Shown: positions 44,165-56,676, counted from the stretch's first letter. The stretch is 64,000 nt of DNA from Rana temporaria (GCF_905171775.1 NC_053489.1:140694642-140758641), one strand, 5' to 3'. The notes: generated from the letters alone by a model not told the origin. Translations and numbers: made by a program.

Positions 44165-44696
44165 TGCTGCTGATATCCAGACTTTAAAGAGAACCTTTAG
44201 TTTAAGGGTTCCATCTGGTACAATGTTTGTTTTGAGTCTGAAAGCAGTTGTAAACTGTTACCTATATCCAAAAAGAAGTGACTGGCCTCAGGTGATACTC
44301 AGAGGTGAAACATAAGCTGTACCAGTTTTTTTGCAGTCGTTTGTCCTGTACATCCTTGTAGAATAACTCAGATGAAAAAAACATTTACAAACTCAAAAAG
44401 CAGGGGATGGGAGGGTTGCAGTGACACAATGTACAAAAGCTCTGAGAGCCGATCGTAGGGTCACACAGCACAGGAACAGAGCCGAGGCTGTTAATCAAAG
44501 GCTGTGTGCTAGAGATCCCTCCGGTCACCTTTATTCTCTTGGTGTCAGGAAAACTGGTCAGGAATGACTTATGCTGATAACAGAAGAATGATAAAAAACA
44601 GAAATGGCACGCAGTGCTTTGGAAAGAGGCAAGTAAACGCTACAGAAATATCTGCTTTGTTTAGATTTCATGCGTGACGTTTACAACCACTTTTAC
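44165..44696. other. No gene recognised
   Basis: Downstream of the Tc1 border. Possible relic blocks (AAAGAGAACCTTTAG) but no borders. Confidence 0.35.
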
Positions 44697-45401
44697 TGCT
44701 TCAAGACCAGCCGCTGTTATATTGCGGCAGTTTGGCTCTCCTGGGTGAATCGCTGTCATAGTACGTCGGCTGCTTTAAGACCACTAGTGGGCGCGTGACG
44801 TTGATGCGTGTGGCCAGTAGGCCGCGTTGTCCACCGGCCACCTGCGATGCCTCCTGAGAGAGACAGAACAGACAGATCCCGTTCAAAGGAGCATAGACAG
44901 ATAGTCTGTTCCTACTGATTAGGAACAGCGATCTGTCTCCTCACCCAGTCAATACACTGCCCCTAACGTTAGAAACACCTCCCTAGGGAACACTTAACAC
45001 CTTGATAGCCCCCTAGTGTTAACCCCTTACTTTACATTTATACAGTAATCCGTGGCCATTTTTAGCTCTGATGACAGTATACATGTCATTGGTCCCAAAA
45101 AAAAGTGTCAAAAGTGTCGATATGTCTGCCGTAATGTCGCAGTAATGCTAAAAATTGCTGATTATTGCCATTTCTAGTAAAAAAAATACAAATGTCATAA
45201 ATCTATCCCCTATTTTGTAGACGCTATAACTTTTGCGCAAACCAATATACGCTTATTGCAAAAAAAAAAAAAAAAAAAAATGTGTTTGGGTACAGTGTTG
45301 CATGACTGCGCAATTGTCAGTTAAAGCGCCAAAGTGCCGTATCACAAAAAATAGCCTCGTCATTAAGGTGGCAAATCCTGACAGTCCTTAAGTGGTTAAA
45401 C
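44697..45401. mobile_element. Relic of the TTAACCACTT-type TTAA element
   Basis: Right end TCCTTAAGTGGTTAA at 45401. Internal CGCTATAACTTTTGCGCAAA, TTGGTCCCAAAAA and GACTGCGCAATTGTCAGTTA match the element at 10633-11454. The left end is degraded (ACTGCTTCAAGACC). Contains poly-A at 45260-45280. Confidence 0.65.
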
Positions 45402-45638
45402 AAGTCTTGGGACTCGTACTGCAAAGTTACAAAGGTTTTCATGTTCCTTGTATCACCCATCTACTCACCAGAGAACGAATCAGTCTGAGATCATTCATTG
45501 ACCAATGAGTATGCAGGGGATATTAGAAGTCTTTAGGCTGAAACCGCTTTAAACTGCAATCTTAGAAATAAAAAAATAAAAACTTCTCATTACATCACCA
45601 ACCTCATCTCATGACTTTCATTTCCATGTAAATCCTTT

Positions 45639-46128
45639 GGCCCGGATTCTGCGCATGCGCAGAATCACGTCGGAACTACTCCCTAAGATACGCCGGATCA
45701 CTGCCTATGACGTGAATATAACCTACGCCTAGCCATATTCACGTACAACGAAAACGACAAAAGAATACGACGGCTTGTGTTCCCTGGTCCATACCTTTGC
45801 ATGGGTTGCGCCTCCTATATGGGGAATAACTTTACGCCGGACGTACGACTTACGCAAACCACGTATATTATGCGCCAGGCGCAAGTACGTTCGTGAATCG
45901 GCGTATCTCCCTCATTTGCATATGTGCATAGAAAATCAATAGGAGCGGCAAATGCGCCCAGCGTAAATATGCGTCCACCATACGCCGGCGTAGGAAAGTT
46001 ACGTCGGTCGGATGAAGCCTATTTTCAGGCGTATCTCAGTTTATGGGCAGGGCGCATAGATACGACAGCGCATACTTACACGGCGTATCTCGAGATACGT
46101 TGGCGTAAGTGCTTTGTGAATCCGGGCC
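45639..46128. mobile_element. CpG-rich MITE, GGCCCGGATTC ends
   Basis: 490 bp with inverted termini GGCCCGGATTCTGCGC and CTTTGTGAATCCGGGCC, flanked by TTT on each side. CpG and TACG-rich core (CGGCGTATCTC, TACGCCGGCGTA) with many short inverted pairs. No transposase. The 3-bp flank suggests Harbinger-type mobilisation, with low certainty. Confidence 0.75.
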
Positions 46129-46131
46129 TTT

Positions 46132-47330
46132 GTGTTCTATTCGTTATCTGTCAGCTTGTTCAACACCACTCAAATCATACAAATCGAATTTGGATACATT
46201 CGATGTCCTCCACTTTGTAAACCTAAGTCATATAGATATTCAGTACCTGCCATAAGCAGTTTAAATACTACCATGAGATAGAAGGGGCGAGCTGGGGAGA
46301 GGCCATAAATAATCAAATAAAATGGAAAAGGAAGGACACAACTACGGTACTTAAATATGTCCTATATTAGTAATGGAAGAGAATGTTCCAATTCATCAAC
46401 CAATTTCAATATCCACACGAAAAGTGAATGCAGAGATGCGACTACAGTATATCCATCACAGATTTGTTGCAATACGCAAAATACATCGAACAAAGCTGAC
46501 TGTAGGAGCAATAGCCTGCGTTCAATCACAAGGACTCGGCATATGCGCTGTGACCTTGGTCAAACGATGACACTTTCAAGACGTTGTATCCACAAATGTG
46601 GCTCAGTCAAGTGAAAACAGTTCTCGCTTATTTGTCTGCACGTTCCATCTACCGGCTCAAGTAGCAATCAATGCCTGATCATGATAGACCTGAAAACTCA
46701 TCTCCTTGCCTTCTGGTAAACAAGGCTCTGAAGGGTAATGTCTTCAGTTAGTCTCGGACACTGCAGATGGCACCGCCATAGTCCTGCTGGATCAGACTCT
46801 CCATTTCCTTCAATCAGGAAATGTTCTGTTACTCCTAAATCAACATTGGGGAATAACCACACCAAGGAACAACTCGGGGTTACTTTACACTGACTGCAAT
46901 GCCCAGCACTTCTAGGATAATTAAAAACGTATGTACCAATGTAAACTCTTACAACTGATGAAAAAAACTTGCACCAGAAATCTTCACAAATAGATGGCCA
47001 ATAATTCATAACAATCATCTTTCGCTGGTGTGACTTTGGAGAACTGATAAAAAGGGGAAATCTACAAATCCTAGTACTTTGTTCAAAACATTGCCTCTAC
47101 ATTTTCACACTTGGCTAAAAAGGTTTGTACACAATGCATTTTCCTGTGCAAAGCATCAAATGAAACACCATTGCAAAGAGACTGCTGTAATCCTTAAGGT
47201 TTAACTCCAGGCACAGCGTTTAGTATAAAAAAAAAAAAAAAAAGACCCCTGCAAATAAATGGCATAATGTGCTAGTATTCAATGCATACTAGCATAATTA
47301 TGACAGACTTGTCTGTAAAGGCTTGTACAC
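46132..47330. other. No gene recognised
   Basis: Includes a poly-A run at 47228-47244. The 106-residue minus-strand frame at 46698-47018 has no recognised domain. Confidence 0.35.
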
Positions 47331-47510
47331 ATATTCGCCAGCACACCAAGGATCATTGAAAAAACGTCCAAAAATGTAATGCATAATAGCGATCCAAAAA
47401 GCAACGTTTCGAGGTCACGCAGGACCTCTTCGTCAGGCAGACGAAGAGGTCCTGCCTGACGTTGGACGTTTTTTCAATGATCCTTGGTGTGCTGGCGAAT
47501 ATGTGTACAT
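47331..47510. repeat. Inverted repeat with CGAAACG / GAAGAGGTCCTG motif
   Basis: Left arm ATATTCGCCAGCACACCAAG plus GATCATTGAAAAAACGTCC (47333-47371) is the complement of the right arm (47463-47503). A second pair, CAGGACCTCTTCGTC/GACGAAGAGGTCCTG (47422-47454), sits at the centre. The CGAAACGTTGC next to GAAGAGGTCCTG resembles 3' tails of frog repeats; family not assigned. Confidence 0.7.
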
Positions 47511-47619
47511 GATTTGCTTTCCGGTTCCCAGCTGGTGATCGTTTCAGCACCCTTTTACTTATTGGCCATTTTCCTGGAAGGTGTGCAGTTGGAATATTTT
47601 GTGATTGTCTGTAAAGGCA

Positions 47620-47868
47620 TCCATTCTGCGTGCCACTGACAGGGCTTCCATCTTCTCCAGTCTAGCTTCTGTGTTTGTGGGCTCTGCCTGTCTGAAAGGC
47701 CGAGCTGCAATGATATCACGCCAACGCACGTGTACGGGAGTCACAATCGCGGCACAGCGCTCTGGATTTACTGCGCTTCATAGCACTGTGCGCATGCACC
47801 AGTGATGTCACCGGCTGAAATAATTGTTTATATCTCCTATACGATGCACATTTAGGAGTTAACTACTT
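47620..47868. repeat. Fragment of the 28611-type TTAA MITE
   Basis: Shares CTGTGCGCATGCACCAGTGA, ATATCTCCTATACGATGCAC and TTTAGGAGTTAA with the core and right side of 28611-29061; left part missing. Confidence 0.45.
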
Positions 47869-48480
47869 GCTTACTGGGCACTTAAACCCCCTTCCTGCCC
47901 AGGCCATTTTTCAGCTTTCAGCCCTATCACACTTTGAATGACAATTGCGCAGTCATGCAAGACTGTACCCGTATGACATTTTTATCACTTTTTCCCACAC
48001 AAACTGGAGGTTTTTATTTTTTGCTAAACATGTTTCATAGTTTGTTATAACATTTTGCACTGATAGGCACTGATGGATACTAATAGGTGGCACTGGTGGT
48101 GAGGCACTGATAGTGGCACTGTTGTGCACAGTTGACTCTGCAGCTGCTCTCCTTGATCAGGACCGATGTCCCTCTGACAGCCGTTGGGGATTGGCTTTTT
48201 TTCCTCCTCACACCATAAGCGTGAGGAAAAAAAAAATAGCCTATTACCGACTCTGTTTACATCACAAGATCAGTTGTCATTGGTTGACAGCTGATCACAT
48301 GGTAAGGGGCCAGGATCAAGCCCTTACTCCGTTCTGTGATCAGCTGATTCTCAGACTCGCTAATCACAGAGCACGCCACACGCTCCCTGCAGGGGGCGCA
48401 CAGGCCGCTAGAGCACGGGAGGATGTCCATTGATGCACCCTCCCAGGAAAGTAGGTCCGTCATTCAGCTATAGCGCGGAA
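47866..48480. repeat. Relic related to the TTAACCACTT-type element
   Basis: Left end GAGTTAACTACTTGCTTACTG, then GACAATTGCGCAGTCATGCA. The middle has short tandem GGCACTGATAGGCACTGAT-like repeats (48056-48122). Confidence 0.5.
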
Positions 48481-49219
48481 AGGAATGGGATAATCAAATT
48501 TACCTTTATTAAACACATATCGGTAGGAAGAAACCAAGCAGGGCTTACTACCGCTTTATAAAATATATTCCTCAATAGCCACACTATGTGCAGTAAATGG
48601 CTTTGCCAAACTGGCTATAACCTTATTAAAAAAAGAAGAGTAAGGAGAGAAGGGAGCAGAGACCAAGCCGATCACCCTGCACAAGGAGAGAAAGCAACCA
48701 TGACTGGTCTGCATTACAGGAAGTTTCTGCACAGAAGCAAAGTTCCACGCTGGATTACTGCACACAATTGGAAGAAATGCACAAATTACATGAAGACTTG
48801 GGCTCCATGCACACTTTTTGTAAGCTCCTGCTGCTGTTAATCACAGCCAGTCAGCCAATGAAAAGAGAGCGGGAGCAGGGCCGAACCCCTCTTTTGTGTG
48901 TGTGTGGACATGGTGTGGCTCAGGAGTGAGCCTGCTCGAGTGCCCCATAGCAAAAGGCTTGCTATTGGGGGCACTAGGCAGGGGTGAGGAGCCCGGACCG
49001 CCAACAGGGGCCCAAATAAAAAGATAACGACATTATCCTGCTCCTGGGGTCTACACTTTACATAATTCCAGGAGGCTTTAGCCGAGGCCTACAGAGTGCG
49101 AGAGGAGGGCAGAACTGATTGCGCTTAAGGGTGAATCATGGGGCTATGAGGACCAATGAGTGACAGCTGGCTGATCACAGCAGATTTACATTATGCTCAC
49201 AAGATATGCCAGTATGTTT
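48481..49219. other. No gene; possible old TTAA-repeat piece
   Basis: 48840-49075 (GCCCCATAGCAAAAGGCTTG, then GGGGGCACTAGGCAGGGG) resembles the middle of the 17752 repeat. No coding sequence recognised. Confidence 0.4.
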
Positions 49220-49227
49220 ATTGCAGA

Positions 49228-49770
<543 letters not shown>

Positions 49771-49778
49771 ATTGCAGA

Positions 49779-50940
49779 TAAAAGTAGCAGAAAAGTTAGG
49801 GAGTTGAAAAAATGACTAGGGATGGGGGGTTTGAAGTTCCTCTTTAAGGGCAAAGGCAACAAAATTGGTCTGGCACCTATATGTGGATAGAATACCGGTG
49901 TGTTTGGTGTACATGATGATACTGCAGGCAGTAAGGAGGTAATGAATGAATGTCTCAATACACACAAGTACCAAGCTAGGCACTTTCCTCAGTCACACTG
50001 AACTGGACATGGGCTGCAGTCTGTGCCGCTGATGCTGCAGATTTTATTCTCCGGAAATCTAAAAGGACAATGAAGTGCAGTCCTGCTATATGATCCAATG
50101 CTCTTGTGCATAATATGTATTCACTTAGATTGTGTTCCATACTCTAAGGATCTTTGGCAGGAGCCGCCAAGATTGCCTGTCTGAAGCCGTGTTTGAAAAG
50201 GGCACAGCAAAAAAAAAAACTTCCCAAAAGGAATCTGCTTCCTTTACCCTTCCCCCATAAAGATAACATTAAGGAATACGCTCTAAATGCCAGATCAAGT
50301 AACACACAGAGATTGGGAGTCTATGGGGCAGCTGCACGCTTCTTTTATTTTACTGACATCTTAGCCTCCGTCAATCCATAAACTCCTTTTTAATCTCTTG
50401 GCTTCTTGTCTGGGTGACAACACATAAGCAGGCTCAGTGAAATCTGTCAGTACTTTACACAGATGATGGGCAAAGCCGATCAAAAAAGGGAAAGCGCACA
50501 CAAAGCTCCCAATGGAGCCAACTTACATTTACAGGCAATTTACTGGAGATCTGGTCTAAAAAGACCCACTCAGGTTTCAGCTTCATTTTTTAATTCGATT
50601 CAAAACCAATAGCTGAAAAATGATTGCTTTGGGTAGAAGTTGTTTTCTTTGGTTATCTATTAGTAGGGAGGAATGCCCCAATACCAGTTATTTTAAGAAG
50701 AGGACGATACTTTTTCTCAAGTACTTGCCTATACCAATTACCAATACCTATTTTTAATGAGTTCTATGAGTTTTTTTTTTTGTTAAAACACATGACTAGA
50801 GCCGGAGCCTCCAAATTGAAAAAAGGTTGAGCCCACCCACTTACGACATCAGCGAATCAACATTGACTACCTGCTTTACTTCCAGGTCAATCAGGACAGG
50901 AAGCAGGTCCCAAGACCGGATTGCTGGGAGAAAAAGCGGG
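49779..50940. other. No gene recognised
   Basis: Short open frames at 50154-50830 have no domain or splice context. Confidence 0.35.
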
Positions 50941-51552
50941 CGGATTGGCCGGGGGGGGGGGGGGGCCTAGAAGCAACCTGATTGGCCAGGGGAGGGGGGT
51001 GAAGAAGAAATCGGATTGGCCGGGGGAGCAAAGAAGCAACTGGATTGGCCAGGGGGGGAGCGAAGAAGCAACCGGATTGGCCGGGGGGGGGGGGGGGGAG
51101 CGAAGAAGCAACCGGATTGGCCGGGGGGGGGGGAGCGAAGAAGCAACCGGATTGGCCGGGGGGGGGGGGAGCGAAGAAGCAACCGGATTGGCGGGGGGGG
51201 GGGGGAGCGAAGAAGCAACCGGATTGGCCGGGGGGGGGGAGCGAAGAAGCAACTGGATTGGCCGGGGGGGGGGGAGCGAAGAAGCAACCGGATTGGCCGG
51301 GGGGGGGGGGAGCGAAAAAGCAACCGGATTGGCCGGGACGGAGCGAAGAAGCAACCGGATTGGCCGGGGAGGAGCGAAGAAGCAACCGGATTGGCCGGGG
51401 GGGAGAGAGAGAGAGAGAGAGAGAAACTACCGGATTGGCCGGGAGGGGGGGAGAAGAGAGAGAGAGAGAAACTACCGGATTGGCCGGGAGGGGGGGAGAA
51501 GCGAGCGGATTGGCCGGGAGGGGGGGGGGGGGGAAGCGAGCGGATTGGCCGG
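50941..51552. repeat. G-run / ATTGGCC minisatellite, about 18 units
   Basis: Units of about 30-44 bp: GAAGCAACCGGATTGGCCGG followed by a G run of 5-17 bases and AGCGAA. Near the 3' end two units gain GAGAGA expansions (51403-51425, 51455-51470). Each unit carries an inverted CCAAT box (ATTGG) and a G run. Overlapping 155-266 residue frames in five reading frames are repeat artefacts. Confidence 0.94.
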
Positions 51553-51684
51553 GGGAGAAGTTGAGAAAGCCGCCCGCAACATGGATAGGGCAAATGCGGG
51601 GCTGGCGGACTTGAGTGGGTCCGGTCGCAACCCCCCCGCCCCCCCCCCCAGAAATAAATAAATAAAAGGAGTACTGGCCACCAC

Positions 51685-52370
51685 TGTTCACACATGTGCG
51701 GTCAGATTATGACAGATTTCAGCCCCCTCTGATATGACTATGTTTAGCGGTTCAGGTGAATTCAGGTGTGAATTGCCAAAGTGTAACAATTGCAATCGCA
51801 CTTGAACATGCGCTGTGGTCGGCCCGCACATATTTGAACCGGCTCCTTTGAAAAGGCTGCAGGTGGACATGTAATGCAAGTCAGATGCAGTTCAAAACGC
51901 ATCCAATTTGCATATTTGTGACCCAGGTCTTACGGTATCAGTTTTAGTTGTTTCAGAGCATTTGTACTTGTGTAAATGCTCATCATTAGAACCAATATCT
52001 GTGCAACGCAAATTATTAGACTATCGGCATACACCTTCCTAGAAAAGTTTCAGATTCTACCATTCTGTAAAAAGGCGATACGAGGGTTACAGCAATCTCC
52101 GCACCCCCATTAACACCTAAACATTTTGTCGCTTAACTCCTGAAGCACGCCATCGCTCAAGGTGAAGAATCCCATTATTCTAAATGAGACCATTCACACC
52201 TGAGCCTTGTGTCAATTTGTCACCTCAAGCTTGAAAAAGCTCCTTTAGCGCAGAATCACACAATTTTGGCCCCAGAGAGACTTTAATAATGGGAGCGTCT
52301 GAAATTCTTAACGCCCCCAAATCACCTGACTGCACTCATGCCAAGTGTGAAAGGGAGCCGAGTATAAAAA
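51685..52370. repeat. Degraded MITE fragments
   Basis: 51690-51960 (GTTCACACATGTGCGGTCAG, later CAGTTCAAAACGCATCCAAT) and 52140-52370 (ACCATTCACACCTGAGCC, CCAAGTGTGAAAGGGAGCC) resemble 'TTCACACC' type repeats; borders not defined. Confidence 0.35.
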
Positions 52371-52694
52371 TAAATAAAAAAACACAATAAAAGTGTTTAT
52401 TGCCTAAACTGGAAAGATGACAGCTACAATCTGGAAAGCTAGCCATCATGCGTTTCCGATTTCTAGTACGTGACACCAGTTTTATCATGCATGCATCTCT
52501 TTTTTTTCTGCATTCTTTAGTTTTTAGTACAAAGCCAAAAAAAGAGATCACAGAAAGGGCAGTCGAGTGGTTTAATGACTCAGACAGACATAGGTTTCTC
52601 TTAACCTCTTCTTGCCTAAACCCCAAGCTACATTGAAGGTCCCATAGTACGGATTTGCCTACTACTTGAACATGCATAATGACAGAACACTTAC

Positions 52695-52751
52695 CTCGCT
52701 GGCTTCAGCATTCGATCCCTCCTTACAGTTAATCCCAAGCCCAGAACTCAT
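52695..52751 (-). CDS. Candidate first coding exon of an unidentified host gene
   Basis: On the minus strand an ATG at 52751 (A at -3, in-frame TAG four codons upstream) opens 19 codons, MSSGLGINCKEGSNAEASE. They end in phase 0 at GAG followed by GTAAGTG, a near-ideal splice donor (52694-52689). The 600 bp upstream (to about 53380) lacks recognised repeats, unlike most of the window, and would be 5' UTR and promoter. I do not recognise the protein from these residues. The next exon would lie at lower coordinates, and I could not pick it out. It could also be a chance ATG plus donor. Confidence 0.4.
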
Positions 52752-53890
52752 GTTTCCAGTCTAAAAGGATGATGGGGGTTTTATCCAATAAGCTTTTACG
52801 GCACAAACATTTCAGAAATCCTGGCAGCACCTCTTAGCTGGTCTTCCAAAGCAGCAGCAGCATGCATCCTCTGGTCCAGCCATCCACAGGCACAACTTTT
52901 ACAAGTGTGACATGCAGGAGAACGCGCTTTGACACACATAGGAATGAGCTGATGCTCAGCCTGAGGAGGTCCGGCTTGCTATGGAAGTGCTAGACGAAGA
53001 CATACAAAAACAGTAAGCGTACAGCAACAGGACTTGTGATCCTAAGATGAAAAAAAAACCTCAATGCTTGGAAAGAGCTGGTGTGCAGCTGTGCTCGCCT
53101 ATAGCAGTGTCCTGGCCTCTGTGTGTGCCTTCCACTGAGGACACCTCTCCATAGAAGATCAGTGTGCAAAGTCCACTCCAAGCATTCATGAACACACAAA
53201 GCACCTCCGATAGGAAACACAAGACACTACATGATAAACTTTCTGGCTGCTTCTCACATACGAGTGCATGGCTTTGTGATCAAAAACAGCTGTCTAGCTT
53301 GTGGCTACAGAGTGCAATGGAGGGACGGGCTTGGAGCGGTGACACACTCCAGAGGAGGGGGCACCAGGGGGAAGCAGCCAGAGCACTTCTCAAATTAATG
53401 GATCTTCTTTCAAATGGATAATGAAACAAATATGCCAATACATTATGTGGCTGTTACAGTATTACGGCTTCAGTTAACTGATGGCTGTTTTTTCTTCATA
53501 AAATAACCTAATTACTGGTACAATTGTGTAAGTTTATAGAAGGCAGAGTCGGTGTCAAATATACTCCAGTAATCTAGGACAGATGCACCATGTTTTCATC
53601 GCCCATAGAGACCGGGGTGACTCGCCATCCACGCAATCTGGAACCAAACGTATACCCCAAAAGGTGGCAACACTTGGGTATGACTGATCTTAAAAATAAG
53701 ACCAAAAGCACTGATTCTCTTGGATTAAATTCCAATGTCAGACTAAAGCAACCCATAGAGGAATCAAGAGTTTTTTTTTTGCCCCATACATACATCCGTA
53801 CGTACAAGGAAGATGGAAATCACTCCAGCTAAACTATTGTGTTCCGACAGTGGGGAGACTTCCCTACCGTCTTAATACACTGATCAGTAT
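52752..53890. other. Repeat-poor region, possible 5' UTR/upstream of the 52.7-kb exon
   Basis: No recognised transposon ends. A 76-residue minus-strand frame (52990-53220) would be an upstream ORF if the transcript includes it. No TATA box or CpG island is clear. Confidence 0.35.
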
Positions 53891-53894
53891 TGCC

Positions 53895-54215
53895 AGCTAT
53901 AGCCGGTGTTCTGCCGATTAGTGCCCCCCTGGCGGATTATGCCCCCCCCCCCGTACTGCGCAGCTTGCCTCCCAAAATAGCGAAACATGTGGCCTCACGT
54001 TCTCGCTTTGCTTGGCCTCCTGGCTCTTTTTTTTAACATCCTCCCTGTCCACGGGGAAGGTAAGGAATGAGCCTGAATGTCGAAGTGTGCGCAGGCGCCG
54101 TCTAGGGCTACATGTTCGGCAATTTTTGAAAGCAAGCGCCACGCCTGCGCAGTACGGTGGGGGGGCATAATCCGCCGGGGGGACCTTTTTCAACAAGACA
54201 CTGGCGGCACTGATC
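53895..54215. mobile_element. MITE with CCTGGCGGATTATGCCCCC ends (copy 1)
   Basis: Inverted pair CCCTGGCGGATTATGCCCCC and GGGGGCATAATCCGCCGGGG, with a further pair GTACTGCGCAG/CTGCGCAGTAC. The core TTTGCTTGGCCTCCTGGCTC plus TTAACATCCTCC is shared with 57446-57840. Confidence 0.7.
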
Positions 54216-54239
54216 GAGCAACATTTACCTGACAGGCTG

Positions 54240-54375
54240 GTTGTACAGAGGTCAAATCGGTAAATTGACTTTTGCACAACCACTGTCCACATGCGTGGAT
54301 TTAACTTTGGCCAGTCCCTGCTGTACTGGCCGAATGTCGATCAATGTATGTCCACACACACAATCTCACAAGAGA
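54240..54375. repeat. MITE fragment, GGCCGAATGTCG type
   Basis: Contains GTACTGGCCGAATGTCGATC and CACATGCGTGG. Related to the fragment at 61709-62000 by the CGACATTCGGCC-like motif. Confidence 0.35.
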
Positions 54376-54690
54376 TCTATCAAAACAAATAGCAATGTTC
54401 CTATCAACCAAACACTTTATCTTATGGTGGCCAAGCATGCTTCGATTTTATTATCCGTCCGATGTGTGATTCAATCAAAAGGATTAAATACACAAATCTG
54501 AAAGCCACCATTTCCCTTCCAATGGATACTTGCTTTAAATCAGAGATTTGATCAAAGTGAGTCAATCGGTCAGGACCAAAAAAATTATCGGTTGCACCAA
54601 TTGTAAGTGCTGAGATACTTTATTCATTAATAGGATCAAGTTAATGGATTACGTGCTGAAAAAGAGATGCGATTGTGAATTATAAACATG

Positions 54691-55221
54691 CACTATATTG
54701 TCAAAAGTATTAGGACGCCTGCCTTTACAGGCACATTAACTTTAATGACATCCCAGTTTTAGTCCGTAGGGTTCAATATGGAGTTGGCCCACCCTTTGCA
54801 GCTAGAACAGCTTCAACTCTTCTGAGAAGGCTGTCCACAAGGTTTAGGGGTGTGTTTATTGGAATGTTTGACCATTCTTCCAGAAGCGCATTTGTGAGGT
54901 CAGGCACCGATGTTGGATGAGAAGGCCTGGCTCGCAGTCTCCACTCTTATTCATCCCAAAGGTGTTCTATTGGTTTGAGGTCTGGACTCCACCCCAAACT
55001 CGCTCATCCATGTCTTTATGGACCTAGCTTTGTGCACTGGTGCGCAGTCATGTTGGAACAGGAAGGGGTCATCTCCAAACTGTCCCCAAAAAGTTGGGAG
55101 GATGAAATTGTCCAAAATGTCTTGGAATGATGACGCCTTAAAGCGTTCCCTCCATTGGAACTAAAGGGCCACGCCCAACCCATGAAAAAACAACCCCACA
55201 CCACAATCCCCCCTCCACCAA
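54691..55221 (-). pseudogene. Tc1-like transposon fragment: one end plus transposase 3' half
   Basis: Begins with the Tc1-type terminus CACTATATTGTCAAAAGTAT. The minus strand encodes the C-terminal half of a transposase: MVWGCFFMGWAWP (the VWG motif after the second catalytic Asp), FWTISSSQLFGD, then NMTAHQCTKLGP, the degenerate equivalent of the HDNAPVH box, where the catalytic Asp appears as Thr/Ala. Stops and frameshifts follow downstream. The copy breaks off at CCCTCCACCAAG (55221), so the N-terminus and other end are missing. Non-functional. Confidence 0.82.
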
Positions 55222-55625
55222 GTAAGTCCTGACGTCAACCCAATAGAACAAAGTTTCTCAACTCCAGTCGTCAAGTACCCCCATTAGGTCAGGATTCAGG
55301 CTTTCCATTATTTTAAGAGAGCAGAGTCCAACGGTCGGGAGGAAGTAGAGAGAAGACATTGCTGGAAGTGGCAGCAGAGGAGCTTTGTCATTGGACCGTC
55401 TGGCACTCGGGACTCTGCTTTCTTGGAGTTGCCATTCATTTGGCTGTCAACAATGATAGAAGGAGGACATCATTGGAAGACTCATATCTTGAGTTCCATT
55501 ACCACTGGATACACACTCAGGTAACTCACAACAGTAAGGTTAGTAGGGTCCACAACTATTGGTAAGAGTATTCATTCCCTTCATTTGTCTAAGTGTTTGA
55601 AACAATTCTGGGTGACCATCTATGA

Positions 55626-55784
55626 CAGGGATAAGCAATTAGCGAACCTCCAGATGTTGCCAAACTACAAGTCCCATGAGGCATAGTGAGACTCTGACAG
55701 CATCAAGCATGACACCCAGAGGCAGAGGCATGATGGGACTTGTAGTTTGGCAACAGCTGGAGGTCCGCTAATTGCTTATCCCTG
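55626..55784. mobile_element. Short hAT MITE with exact 8-bp target duplication
   Basis: 159 bp, ends CAGGGATAAGCAATTAGCG and CGCTAATTGCTTATCCCTG, flanked by ATCTATGA on both sides (55618-55625 and 55785-55792). Subterminal ACTACAAGTCCCAT and ATGGGACTTGTAGT are inverted. Non-coding. Confidence 0.92.
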
Positions 55785-55792
55785 ATCTATGA

Positions 55793-56380
55793 CAACATAA
55801 CATTTCAAGACACCTGTGATTTCATGCCATTCAGCGTGCACTTTTTGTGACTGCATGGACCATATGTCTGTATATGCATATGGACTACACAAGTGCTGAT
55901 TGTAATAGTTTTGAGACCAATATTCTCCACCAAAGATCACCCTTTGGGGTGATTTGCATCACTGGTTTAGTGTGCCACACATATATATGTATTTTTATTT
56001 CAATATATAATTTTTTTGTGCTTTGGATTTATCACCGTGCCTTGGTGTTCATGGATTACCACTTATCTAGGGTTTCCCTTCTTACATTTGTTGTAATATT
56101 CAATTATTTCACATTTTTATATTATTTGGGTTGACACTAGTCACCTATTTCATTAGCGCCACACTTTATATTATGTTTTGTTCACAATTTTGTCTTATTT
56201 TTGTGTTGGCAGCTTGTTATGTTCCACATTATATATTTTGGTTGGCTCAGTATATCACCCCTTACCCTTTCCATTATTTTGCATGGGTGATTTGATCCGT
56301 TTCACTGCCTTAGTAATGACCACAGCCCTTTCAGCTGAGGGAAATATTGAAAATATGACCTGTTGGGGTGGGGGGGGGGG
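55793..56380. other. No gene recognised
   Basis: AT-rich; the 95-residue frame at 55847-56134 is compositionally biased and likely spurious. Poly-G run near 56369-56379. Confidence 0.4.
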
Positions 56381-56399
56381 ACTTGAGGACTGGAGATAA

Positions 56400-56570
56400 A
56401 ACATTGCGATAGAACACCTTTTGGGATGAATTAGAGCAAAGATTGCGAGTCAGTGCTTGACCTTACAAATGGGCTTCTGGAGGAATGGTCAAACATTCCC
56501 ATGGACGCACTCCTAAACCTTGTGGACAGCCTTCCCAGATGAGTTGGAGTTTAGGAGCTGCTGCATTTAA
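56400..56570 (+). pseudogene. Tc1-like transposase C-terminal fragment, opposite orientation
   Basis: The plus strand reads TPFGMN, then LTNGLLEEWSNIPMDALLNL and VDSLPR, the C-terminus of the same Tc1 family as 54691-55221 but on the other strand. Stops interrupt it (for example after FGMN). No terminal repeat follows. Confidence 0.7.
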
Positions 56571-56676
56571 GCGAGCTTCAACCTCCCACTTCAGAATGCG
56601 GCACGATTTTGCGGTTTCCTGCTGCCCCGGTAAACCTAGGCCATTGTACATTAAGCTTCAAGTGCCACTAAATAGT

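Noticed and set aside
50887..51695. Overlapping 155-266 residue frames on both strands
   Set aside because: Translations of the G-run minisatellite (Pro-rich or Gly-rich repeats); open in several frames at once.
52336..52677. 113-residue minus-strand frame next to the candidate exon
   Set aside because: It lies beyond the donor at 52694, within the presumed intron, and shows no domain.
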